DNA of 14,778 nt from Bacillota bacterium (lineage in GTDB: Bacteria > Bacillota > Clostridia > Acetivibrionales > DTU013). Location: contig JAEZJL010000060.1 of assembly GCA_023415815.1 (NCBI GenBank), positions 1-14,778 on the forward strand, in the 5' to 3' direction. Below are positions 1 to 7,225 of this stretch, piece by piece; position 1 is the first letter of the stretch; each line of letters begins with the position of its first letter. Below the pieces are notes generated by a model, which did not search any database, was not told where the DNA came from, and saw only the letters and a program-made list of their open reading frames with translations. The translations under genes were made by a program, and so were the position numbers.

Positions 1-79
1 GGGTGGATAAGAGCATGCCCGCGGCGACCGCAAATATAAGCATAAAGGCCGGTATTTTTTTAAAAAGCGCGCTTCTCAT
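1..79 (-). CDS. Partial CDS, N-terminus of a membrane or secreted protein
   Basis: The reading frame starts at an ATG at base 79 and runs off the window after 26 codons. The product begins MRSALFKKIPAFMLIFAVAA: a short basic start followed by a hydrophobic stretch, which fits a signal peptide or first membrane helix. A GAGG ribosome binding site overlaps the stop codon of the TolC-like gene just upstream, with about 8 bases to the ATG, so this is the next gene of the same operon. The family cannot be told from 26 residues. An adaptor or membrane partner of the TolC-like protein would be a natural neighbour, but that is only a guess. Confidence 0.7.
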   Translation of the reverse strand, partial: MRSALFKKIPAFMLIFAVAAGMLLST

Positions 80-89
80 TGCTTTTACC

Positions 90-2138
90 TCATTTCATTT
101 TTATGACCCGCACGTCCATATCGTTTAAAAGCAAGGCGTCTCCCATAGGGCTGCCCTCTTTGCCGAACAGCTTGAGAGTAAGTTTTTCCGGCGAGGAAAA
201 GGTGATGGTCAGATGGGAGGCCGGCGTACCTGCGGGGAGCCTCTCGCCGCCTATTTTGTCACCTGCCGCCGTGGTCAGCTCGTAATAGCCTATATTCCAT
301 TTTTCGTCGAATTCCGGGACAAGCATGGAGGTATAGCCGTCGCTGTTATTAACCAGGCTCCAATGGCCGAGCAGAGAGCCGGGCGACGGCAGGCCGGAGG
401 GCACGGGGCCCTGGCCCACGGGCCTGAGGTCGAGCACGCCGGTATAGTCGGCCGCGTCGATCTCTGCCGTATAGGCCAGCGAGTTTTCCTGATACAGCTT
501 TACTATCAGCTTTGTCGTGCCCTCGTATACGAGGGGCAGATGAGTGATCACGCCTTTCACGGGGGTACGCTCCCCGATAAGCTTGCCGTCCTCCGTGCAC
601 AGCTCGTAATGGGTCGCCGTTATTTCTCCGTCCTCCGGAAGGGAGATGCCGAAAACGAATTTATATTCGTTGATAAGCGTGTTCAGATACCATGTGGGCT
701 TACCCGCTTCATCCTCGGAGGAAAGCCAGGACAGGCCGGAGGCGTAATCTCCGGCGTCGGCCAGGGAGATTCCTGACAGCAGCCTTGTGATCGCTCCCGA
801 GGTGGTGAAATCAAAGCTCGCCAGCGATTTGTTATACGCTATGAGCGAAGACAGCGTAGCGTTTTCATAAGTGAGTATATCCTCCCTGGCGCTTTCGACG
901 TCCATAAAAGAGGCCTCTCCTGTGAGATTCAGCTTCTTCAGCTGTTCGTACCGGAGCTTTGCCCTGTCGATGCCGCTGATGGAGTCCTGATAAGCGTTCC
1001 ACAGCTCAAGCAGGCTGTTGAAGCCGTCTTCTACCTGGTCGGTCAGGTTTTTGCGGGCCTCCTCCTCGTCCTTTATCGCTTCCTCCCTGTCCATCAGCGA
1101 TACGTAAAGCGCGTATTTCTGATCCTCAAAGTAGCGTATGCCGCTGTATTCGCTGCGGAACCACTCCTTTGGAATATTGATGGTGATAAAGAGAATCTGT
1201 ATGGAATAATAACCGGCATAAGGCGCTTCGATGCTTTCCAGGGCTTCGTCATACTTATCCTGGAAGGTCAGAAAATCAATGGGGCCGTTTTTGGCTATTT
1301 CGCTTTCGATTTCGCTTACCAGGGCTCCCCAGCGGCTGCTGTAAATACTGCGAAGCGTTGCGACCTCGGTTTCGCTTATCTTTCGGGTCAGCCCGGTCTG
1401 GTATACATTGTAGTCTTTATTAAGGGCATAGCCGGTGATACCGGCCAGCTGCCTTCTTTCCAGCTGAAGCTTTGAAAAATCCCTGCTGAAGGTGTAGCCG
1501 TTCGATACGTCCACGTTCATAATTTTTGAAAGCTTTTTTTTGTTGTTCTCCAGGCGCAGCAGGTTGCTCCGGTAACCCTTTTCCAGGTCCGGGATGCTGC
1601 TTTTTATTTCGTCAACGTCGTCTTTGCTGGCCTTGCCAAGCACATAATCCCCGTTGAGCCGTTGATAGGTGCTCTTTGCATCGGCAATGCGCTTTTCCTG
1701 CAGCGAACAGCTTTCCATGACCTCTACAACATTAAAATATGCCGTTTTCGCCGTCATTACGGCGTTGTATTCCGAATATTCCAGCTTCCTGTTGAGCGCG
1801 TCGAGCTCCGCCTGTATTTTAGGCACCTTCATTACAAGCTCCATTTCTTTGGGAAGGGCGTGCGGCTTTGGAAACGTGAGGTCAAAGATCAGGGAAAACT
1901 GTATGGTGCTCTCTTTCCACCGTATGTCCTTTATTGCCTGGATAGCCTGCTTCAGCTCTATGTTTTTCAGCTTGATCTCCCTCTTGGTTTTACGTATCGC
2001 ATAGCTTGTATCGACCGCGGAGCTGACGGCCCGGCTCAGGGTCAGCACCTGGGGAAACGCGGCGCCTTTGCTTGCCGTGGGGCCCGGAAGGACAAGGGCA
2101 AGGACGAGGACAAGCGTAAAAATCCTGCGTTTAATCAT
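90..2138 (-). CDS. Secreted TolC-like coiled-coil protein with two C-terminal beta domains
   Basis: The 682-aa product has a signal peptide (about 1-26) and two long helical, Glu/Lys-rich stretches (about 32-217 and 238-445) with the look of the two hairpin repeats of the TolC/OMF family. Examples are LGKASKDDVDEI near 167-178 and the second-repeat features GEASFMDVESARE (about 407-419) and YNKSLASFDFTTSG near 435-448. The canonical family is about 450 aa; here about 200 extra residues follow. They contain two related segments, around 505-565 and 615-675, sharing the pattern YEL-T-x-G-x-IGER and a K-L-x-V/L-KL strand, probably two beta-sandwich domains. The start is ATG 2138 rather than the upstream GTG, because AGGTGG lies 5 bases before it. 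The ATGA overlap with the MORN gene implies translational coupling. TolC function needs an outer membrane, so in a monoderm host it may be an envelope-spanning rod instead. TolC-like fold fairly likely; role unknown. Confidence 0.72.
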   Translation of the reverse strand: MIKRRIFTLVLVLALVLPGPTASKGAAFPQVLTLSRAVSSAVDTSYAIRKTKREIKLKNIELKQAIQAIKDIRWKESTIQFSLIFDLTFPKPHALPKEMELVMKVPKIQAELDALNRKLEYSEYNAVMTAKTAYFNVVEVMESCSLQEKRIADAKSTYQRLNGDYVLGKASKDDVDEIKSSIPDLEKGYRSNLLRLENNKKKLSKIMNVDVSNGYTFSRDFSKLQLERRQLAGITGYALNKDYNVYQTGLTRKISETEVATLRSIYSSRWGALVSEIESEIAKNGPIDFLTFQDKYDEALESIEAPYAGYYSIQILFITINIPKEWFRSEYSGIRYFEDQKYALYVSLMDREEAIKDEEEARKNLTDQVEDGFNSLLELWNAYQDSISGIDRAKLRYEQLKKLNLTGEASFMDVESAREDILTYENATLSSLIAYNKSLASFDFTTSGAITRLLSGISLADAGDYASGLSWLSSEDEAGKPTWYLNTLINEYKFVFGISLPEDGEITATHYELCTEDGKLIGERTPVKGVITHLPLVYEGTTKLIVKLYQENSLAYTAEIDAADYTGVLDLRPVGQGPVPSGLPSPGSLLGHWSLVNNSDGYTSMLVPEFDEKWNIGYYELTTAAGDKIGGERLPAGTPASHLTITFSSPEKLTLKLFGKEGSPMGDALLLNDMDVRVIKMK

Positions 2139-3511
2139 ATGTCCCACCTATAGTACAGGAATTTGCCGTCTTTTTTATCGAAAAACAGGGTAAGGGCAAA
2201 ACCCTGATAGTCGTAGCAGGCCAGATAAAGCTCGGAATCATAGGCGTCCGCGGCGCCGGGGTACAAAGCGTCCTTTTCCGTAAGCACGCCCCGCTCCGCA
2301 AGGGCCTCAAGAGCGATCAGATCCTCGTCGAGAGGGAAGCTGCAGCCCTCGTATACGGGAGCGCCCAGCAGGGCTTCAAAATCGGAGGGCTCTTTCATCC
2401 CTTCGAGTCCTGCCGGCAGCGTATTGTCATAGACGATCACCGAGCATACCGCGGGCTCGGACAATTCCGCCGTCTCAGCCTCAGCCTCCGCAGCCTCCCC
2501 GGGAACGGTATGCATAAGGGTCACCTTCATATCCCTGTAAGTCAGGCTCGCGGACATATTCGCTCCGGAGGCTGTTTCCGGAGGCTCGAGAAAATACTTC
2601 CCCAGCTCCGGGGTGGGAAGGTTGAGAAAGTAAACATAATCGGGAAGACCCTTGAGAAAGGGACCGCTGAACCTGCCTCTGCCGACGGCTGAATAAAGAG
2701 TTCCCGTGCCTTCGTACAGGCCGTTGACGAAATCGCCCTGGTAGACCGTACGAGACGTGGCGGCGTCGAAAAGGATTCCTTCCCCCGAATAAATATTGTC
2801 TACAAAGGAGCCGTTGTACAAAACGGAGCCGTTTTCGCTGTAGAGGATCCCCGCGCCGTTGTACATTCCGGCTTCAAACGCGCCTTCGTAATTGAGCGTC
2901 CCGGACGGATAATAAAGCCTTCCGGCGCCGTTGTATTCGTTATTTGCAAAGCCACCCGAATAAACCGGCGAGCCGTGAGAATCAAAAAGCTCGCCGGCTC
3001 CGTTGTACTCGTTGTCTGCGAAATCGCCCGAATAAAGCAGCGAGCCGTCCGTATTATAGAGCTTGCCCTTGCCGGTGCAGAGCCCTTTTTCGACGGCGCC
3101 CTCGTATACGAGCTTTTTTCCGACGGAAAGTATCCTTGCGTTGCCGCTGAAGCCCTCAAGCGCGGGGTCGTTGAAAACGAACTCCGCCGCGGCTGTCTCT
3201 TCCTCTACCGGAGCTGAAACCGGCACACTGAAAAACTGGAAATATATCACCGGGGCGAGGCATATCAGCAATATCAGCAATATGGCCAGCTTTTTGTATA
3301 TGCCCAACCTTCCCGCGTAAAAATAATCCGAGGCCTTCTGCGGACGGATCACAAACAATCCTCTCAAGCCCGACGAGACCTTCAGCAGCGCTCTGGAAAG
3401 CAGCAGCCTGGGATTGGTCGACTGCTTCAGCGTATAAATGTATTTGTAAATCGGAAGAAAAAGAGTCCGCTTTGCGCGTTCGATAACATAACTAAATGGA
3501 TTTTCCTGCAT
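2135..3511 (-). CDS. Membrane-anchored MORN-repeat protein
   Basis: The 458-aa product has a basic N-terminal region of about 70 residues, one membrane helix (about 74-93), and then six or seven MORN repeats (about 136-290). Each repeat follows the pattern Y-x-G-x-F-x-x-x-x-Y-x-G-x-G-x-L-Y, for example YSGDFADNEYNGAGELF. The positive-inside rule puts the N-terminus in the cytoplasm and the MORN solenoid outside. A Glu/Ala-rich linker (about 338-352) leads to a C-terminal domain (about 355-458) that I do not recognise. MORN repeats generally bind lipid or protein partners or act as rigid scaffolds. ATG 3511 is preferred over GTG 3523, because the GTG directly abuts the AAAGG that would be its ribosome binding site. 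The gene overlaps the next start by four bases and follows the cyclase-like gene by 23 bases. MORN assignment is firm; function is unknown. Confidence 0.85.
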   Translation of the reverse strand: MQENPFSYVIERAKRTLFLPIYKYIYTLKQSTNPRLLLSRALLKVSSGLRGLFVIRPQKASDYFYAGRLGIYKKLAILLILLICLAPVIYFQFFSVPVSAPVEEETAAAEFVFNDPALEGFSGNARILSVGKKLVYEGAVEKGLCTGKGKLYNTDGSLLYSGDFADNEYNGAGELFDSHGSPVYSGGFANNEYNGAGRLYYPSGTLNYEGAFEAGMYNGAGILYSENGSVLYNGSFVDNIYSGEGILFDAATSRTVYQGDFVNGLYEGTGTLYSAVGRGRFSGPFLKGLPDYVYFLNLPTPELGKYFLEPPETASGANMSASLTYRDMKVTLMHTVPGEAAEAEAETAELSEPAVCSVIVYDNTLPAGLEGMKEPSDFEALLGAPVYEGCSFPLDEDLIALEALAERGVLTEKDALYPGAADAYDSELYLACYDYQGFALTLFFDKKDGKFLYYRWDI

Positions 3512-3534
3512 AAGCGGCAGCACCTTTCACAATT

Positions 3535-6333
3535 TTATAGATATTTGGCCAGGGCAAGCTCGGGGGGCGGGCCGTCCGCCTGTTTACAAAGCATGTCGCA
3601 TTTGAATAGGAACCATCTTGCCACCGTATCCTTTGCATTTGCCTTGACTACCTGGGCGAACAGATTACGGGCCTTGTAGAAATCCTGCTCCATATACCCG
3701 GAAACCGCGGAACCGAATAATTCAAGGGCCTGTTTCTTGCCTGCCAGGACATCGGGCGCATCACCGTCGAAAAACTCATACAGCTCCGTCTTTGTCCGGC
3801 TGTCGCCGCCCGTCATGTAGCCAATGTAGCGGTGGTTGTATCCGTCGGGGTCCGCAAGCCCGTCATATGCGTCCTGAGTTACGAGGATCGGGCACATCAG
3901 CTGGTGCTGAAGACTGTCAAGGGTATACAGGATGTCGTTGTCTTCGGTTACGACGGCGGGAGAGTACCTGTTTTCATCCCCCGCTATCCCGTAAATACAC
4001 GGGGCGGTGTGGATGTAGAAGCCTGCGTCCATCATGTGCCAGCTCTTTGCAAACAGCGAGCCGCTTTCAGAGGAAAGCTCGGAGCGGATGCATATGACCG
4101 ATTTGAGAGCGTTTTCGGGATTGTTTTGGAACATGACTGTCAGCTTGTCCGCATTGTATGACTGGACGACGCCGGAATGATCGGCCGAATTGCTGCTTAT
4201 TATCTTATAGATCCGGTTGATCAGCTTAAAAGTGGTGTCAGGCGTTAAATCCGAGGCGATTTTTTCGAAATTCCTGATAAAGGCGTTCATGATCGTCATT
4301 TTGGTGCTTATCTGGTCGCCGAGCTTGATATCGAGGACCGAGTTTTTTTTCAGCAGCAGGAAGGTATCCGGAGGGACAAGCTTGGAATAGGCCTTGTTAA
4401 GGCTTGTGAGCTTGCCGAACTGGCTGTTGAGCTCAAGCGACAGCTTGTTGAACACGCGGCCGATGTCCGCGACCTCGTCGTTTGCCTTTATTTTGGCCAG
4501 GGCGCCGTATTTGCCGTTGTATACGGCTACGACGGCTGCCTTCAGCAGCGCAAGGGGGTGGAGCAGCGCCTTCAGCGCGATGAAAAAGGCAAGCAGGACG
4601 GCAAGGCATACGGCGGCTCCCGCCAGGAGCATCATGCGGGAGAGGCTGAGCATGGAGGCCTCCAGGTCCTTGGAATTTATGCCGGTTTCGAGCATGCCTG
4701 TTATTTCGCCTTCGGCATCGAATACCGGGTAGATCGCCACCGTCCAGATGCCCTGAACATCCTTTATCGTGCCCGTGACCATGTTCCTCCCGCTCAGAGC
4801 GATACGGTAAAGCTCCATGGACTGCTCCGAATAGAGACTGTCGAGAGGGACAAAGCAAGGCATATCGGCGGAAACCGCCGTATAAATCCTTCCCTTTTCC
4901 ACCCTCATGAGCATGCAGTACAGGCCGACATACTCGGGATCGGCGGGAAGGAAGCTGCTGTAATCGGTTACCTTTGAAATCGAGCGGAGCAGCCGGTCAT
5001 AAGCCGGCAGCCGCATATCCCGGGGGCTGTTGATCTGTGAAAGCAGCGCAGTGTCAACGTTCTGGACGACAAAGCCTCCGACGTTTTTCACAAGCCCCGT
5101 CCTTTCTTCGGTGATGGACCGGTCGAATATGCGGGTCGCTACCTGCGAGTATATGAATAAGGCCGCTACGACAATGGGAAGCACGAAGACGACCAGCTTC
5201 ATCAGCAGAGTCGGCCTGCGTCTGTACGCGAAACGGAACAGCAGTATCAGGGCCAGAAGCGGGAGAATGACGGCCAGCGCCGTCAGCGACGTTTCCAGCG
5301 AATTGATGAGCAGGACGTCGCGTGAAAGCCTGGGGTTCCGCAGCTCTCTCGCTGTGCCGCCGTGCAGCACGATGGGGAGGGAGGAGCCGTCCGGGCCCGT
5401 GCTCACGATTACTGCGCCGGTGCCTTCATCGTAAGCCGACAGCATGGAAACATCGCGCTGCAGATAGCTGCTTCCCGAATAGACGGGCGTTTCCCCCTTA
5501 CGGACGGAAAGGACGCGGCCCGAACCGGCGTCCATGACGATGGCGTCGCGGCTGAATATCTCATGAAAATGCAGCCTGCCTTCATTGTCAAGGCAAAGAT
5601 TCATGGGAAAGCAGCGGCCCGTATATTCCTTTGTCGGGAATATGAGCGTCGATGTGCCCTGGAGATCGATCCGGTAGATATTCGAGTCCATCGTCTGCAC
5701 GATTACGAAATCTTCGCCGCACAGAGCCGCATTAACCGAAGAGCCGCCGGGCAGGCGGCAGTCCACGAGGAGCTCCGGAGCGGCGGGCTTATCCCCGGGG
5801 GGCTTGCCGGTATAAAAACGGTATAAGGCCACATCCTTTAAATCCTCGCTCACCGTCGTGAAATAAAGATAACCGCCGCGCGGGTCAATATACCGTATGA
5901 ACCGGCCGCCGTCAGGATCCCGGGTATCCAGACCCAGCTCGTACAGCGTCTCGGGACGCGCCTCCTTCAGGGATGTGTCGAAATAGACGATGCTGCTCGA
6001 CGTAAAGCGGTTGGAACGGTTATCGAGCACATTTCGCACCGTATAGACGCGGTTTGCGTCTTCGTCTGCAAATATGTCGCCGAAGAGGAGCATGTTATCG
6101 GCCGTATTTCTGCGCGCCGAATAATAGCAGTCTATCACGCCGCTGTTGTTTACACGCATGAAGCTGACGCGGGTATCGGTATTTCCGAGCGCGTAGAAGC
6201 TGCCCTTTGAATCTGCGGCAATGCTGCCGGCGGATTCCGAAATGTCCGGGACAGAGAGCATATTATAGATACATGATGCGGCAAAGGTCACCATCAGCAG
6301 CGCAATAAATAAAGCAGCCCTAATCCGTTTCAT
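3535..6333 (-). CDS. Multi-pass sensor with degenerate class III nucleotide cyclase domain
   Basis: The 932-aa product has an N-terminal hydrophobic segment (4-24, with an AASC that weakly resembles a lipobox), an outer region of about 320 residues with repeated beta strands like a propeller, membrane helices near 348-368 and 376-396, a Cache-like outer sensor (397-565), a helix (566-587), HAMP (593-648), a cyclase-like domain (670-856) and a TPR-like tail (866-918). The lead-in VLDIKLGDQ and the overall layout match the adenylate/guanylate cyclase family. However, the first metal Asp of the usual FSDI motif is Phe685, the substrate Lys before the GD loop is Ser, and the Asn/Arg pair of the V-N-L-A-A-R motif is replaced by Ile and Leu. 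Only the second metal Asp (729) appears kept, so it is probably a pseudo-cyclase. Start ATG 6333 is chosen because AGGAG lies 7 bases upstream; an ATG at 6354 has a poorly placed site. It overlaps the 301-aa gene by 14 bases. Confidence 0.8.
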   Translation of the reverse strand: MKRIRAALFIALLMVTFAASCIYNMLSVPDISESAGSIAADSKGSFYALGNTDTRVSFMRVNNSGVIDCYYSARRNTADNMLLFGDIFADEDANRVYTVRNVLDNRSNRFTSSSIVYFDTSLKEARPETLYELGLDTRDPDGGRFIRYIDPRGGYLYFTTVSEDLKDVALYRFYTGKPPGDKPAAPELLVDCRLPGGSSVNAALCGEDFVIVQTMDSNIYRIDLQGTSTLIFPTKEYTGRCFPMNLCLDNEGRLHFHEIFSRDAIVMDAGSGRVLSVRKGETPVYSGSSYLQRDVSMLSAYDEGTGAVIVSTGPDGSSLPIVLHGGTARELRNPRLSRDVLLINSLETSLTALAVILPLLALILLFRFAYRRRPTLLMKLVVFVLPIVVAALFIYSQVATRIFDRSITEERTGLVKNVGGFVVQNVDTALLSQINSPRDMRLPAYDRLLRSISKVTDYSSFLPADPEYVGLYCMLMRVEKGRIYTAVSADMPCFVPLDSLYSEQSMELYRIALSGRNMVTGTIKDVQGIWTVAIYPVFDAEGEITGMLETGINSKDLEASMLSLSRMMLLAGAAVCLAVLLAFFIALKALLHPLALLKAAVVAVYNGKYGALAKIKANDEVADIGRVFNKLSLELNSQFGKLTSLNKAYSKLVPPDTFLLLKKNSVLDIKLGDQISTKMTIMNAFIRNFEKIASDLTPDTTFKLINRIYKIISSNSADHSGVVQSYNADKLTVMFQNNPENALKSVICIRSELSSESGSLFAKSWHMMDAGFYIHTAPCIYGIAGDENRYSPAVVTEDNDILYTLDSLQHQLMCPILVTQDAYDGLADPDGYNHRYIGYMTGGDSRTKTELYEFFDGDAPDVLAGKKQALELFGSAVSGYMEQDFYKARNLFAQVVKANAKDTVARWFLFKCDMLCKQADGPPPELALAKYL

Positions 6334-7225
6334 CAGAGTTCTCCTGTTTGGCATAGTCCTCTACGAGCTTCAGGGTGCCGATTTTTTCCATACCTCTGTA
6401 AGCCGGTTTTGCTTCGGCCATGCTTTGCGCGGCTACAGCCGACCGGCTGCGTATTTCGGAGATGCTGTAAAGCAGGGAAGAGCCTATGAGCAAAGCGAGA
6501 AGTACGGTCCTGACTGCGGAGACGATGAAATTTTTCCTGCTGGCGTAGGAGTGTTTTATTTTTACAGGCAGGCTTGCGTCTATCTCCGCTTCGGGGGAAA
6601 TGTTTTTTAAATCCGCATAAATCGCCCCCAGGCTCGTATAGGATCTTCGCCGGACCTTCATAACGAACAGCTTTGCTTCCTGTGAAACAGCTTTTTTGCC
6701 GTTGGACAGTATCCTTGATAGGATTTCCGCAGCTTTGTCGACGATCAGCCCCATGTCAAGCTCCTCCGGTAGAAGGCTGAAGTCCATGAAATAGTTGAAA
6801 TATACGCGTCCATCCCGCCTCAGGTTCAGGTTGCTGTCCTCCAGCAGTAAAAAGAGCAGTTCTGCGGGAAGCGGAGTCGATATAAGCTCGGCGAGAAGGT
6901 TTTTGGCGACGTTGAGCCTGTCCGAAAAATTCCTGCAATAAAGCGTCTCGAAGAAGAACAGCCTGTTTTCACCGCTGTAGGGGAATATAAGCGCGAGCTG
7001 CGAGTCGATCGCGGTGAGCAGGGCCAAACCTTCCGCCGACGGGTCCGGTGCATTCCCGGAGAATGCCTCCAGAAGCCGGGCGTGCAATGCCCGGTCCTTC
7101 ACTATGATCACGGTGCGATAACCAGGGCGGTTCCCCGCCATACTCCTGCACACAAGGACGTCGTTGGCTTTGCCTCTTAAAACCGTACGGATTTCCTTAT
7201 AGCTGTTGTCCGGAGTCTGCAGCAT
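6320..7225 (-). CDS. Single-pass membrane protein with degenerate kinase-like domain
   Basis: The 301-aa product has a cytoplasmic part of about 230 residues, one membrane helix (about 233-255) and a short outer tail of about 45 residues. The cytoplasmic part reads like a worn-down protein kinase fold: an N-lobe-like start with VIIVKD near 39-44, a hinge-like FPYSGENRLFFFE (81-93), a segment NLNLRRDGRVYFNYFMDFS (132-150) where the catalytic and DFG loops would lie, and a closing RRRSYTSLGAIYADLK (192-207). No HRD, DFG or glycine-loop motif is intact, so any such protein would be a pseudokinase. Kinase kinship is inference from pattern only. Start ATG 7225 is preferred over TTG 7228 because AGGAG lies 7 bases before it; it shares one base with the previous stop (TGATG), implying translational coupling. 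Confidence 0.6.
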   Translation of the reverse strand: MLQTPDNSYKEIRTVLRGKANDVLVCRSMAGNRPGYRTVIIVKDRALHARLLEAFSGNAPDPSAEGLALLTAIDSQLALIFPYSGENRLFFFETLYCRNFSDRLNVAKNLLAELISTPLPAELLFLLLEDSNLNLRRDGRVYFNYFMDFSLLPEELDMGLIVDKAAEILSRILSNGKKAVSQEAKLFVMKVRRRSYTSLGAIYADLKNISPEAEIDASLPVKIKHSYASRKNFIVSAVRTVLLALLIGSSLLYSISEIRSRSAVAAQSMAEAKPAYRGMEKIGTLKLVEDYAKQENSDETD

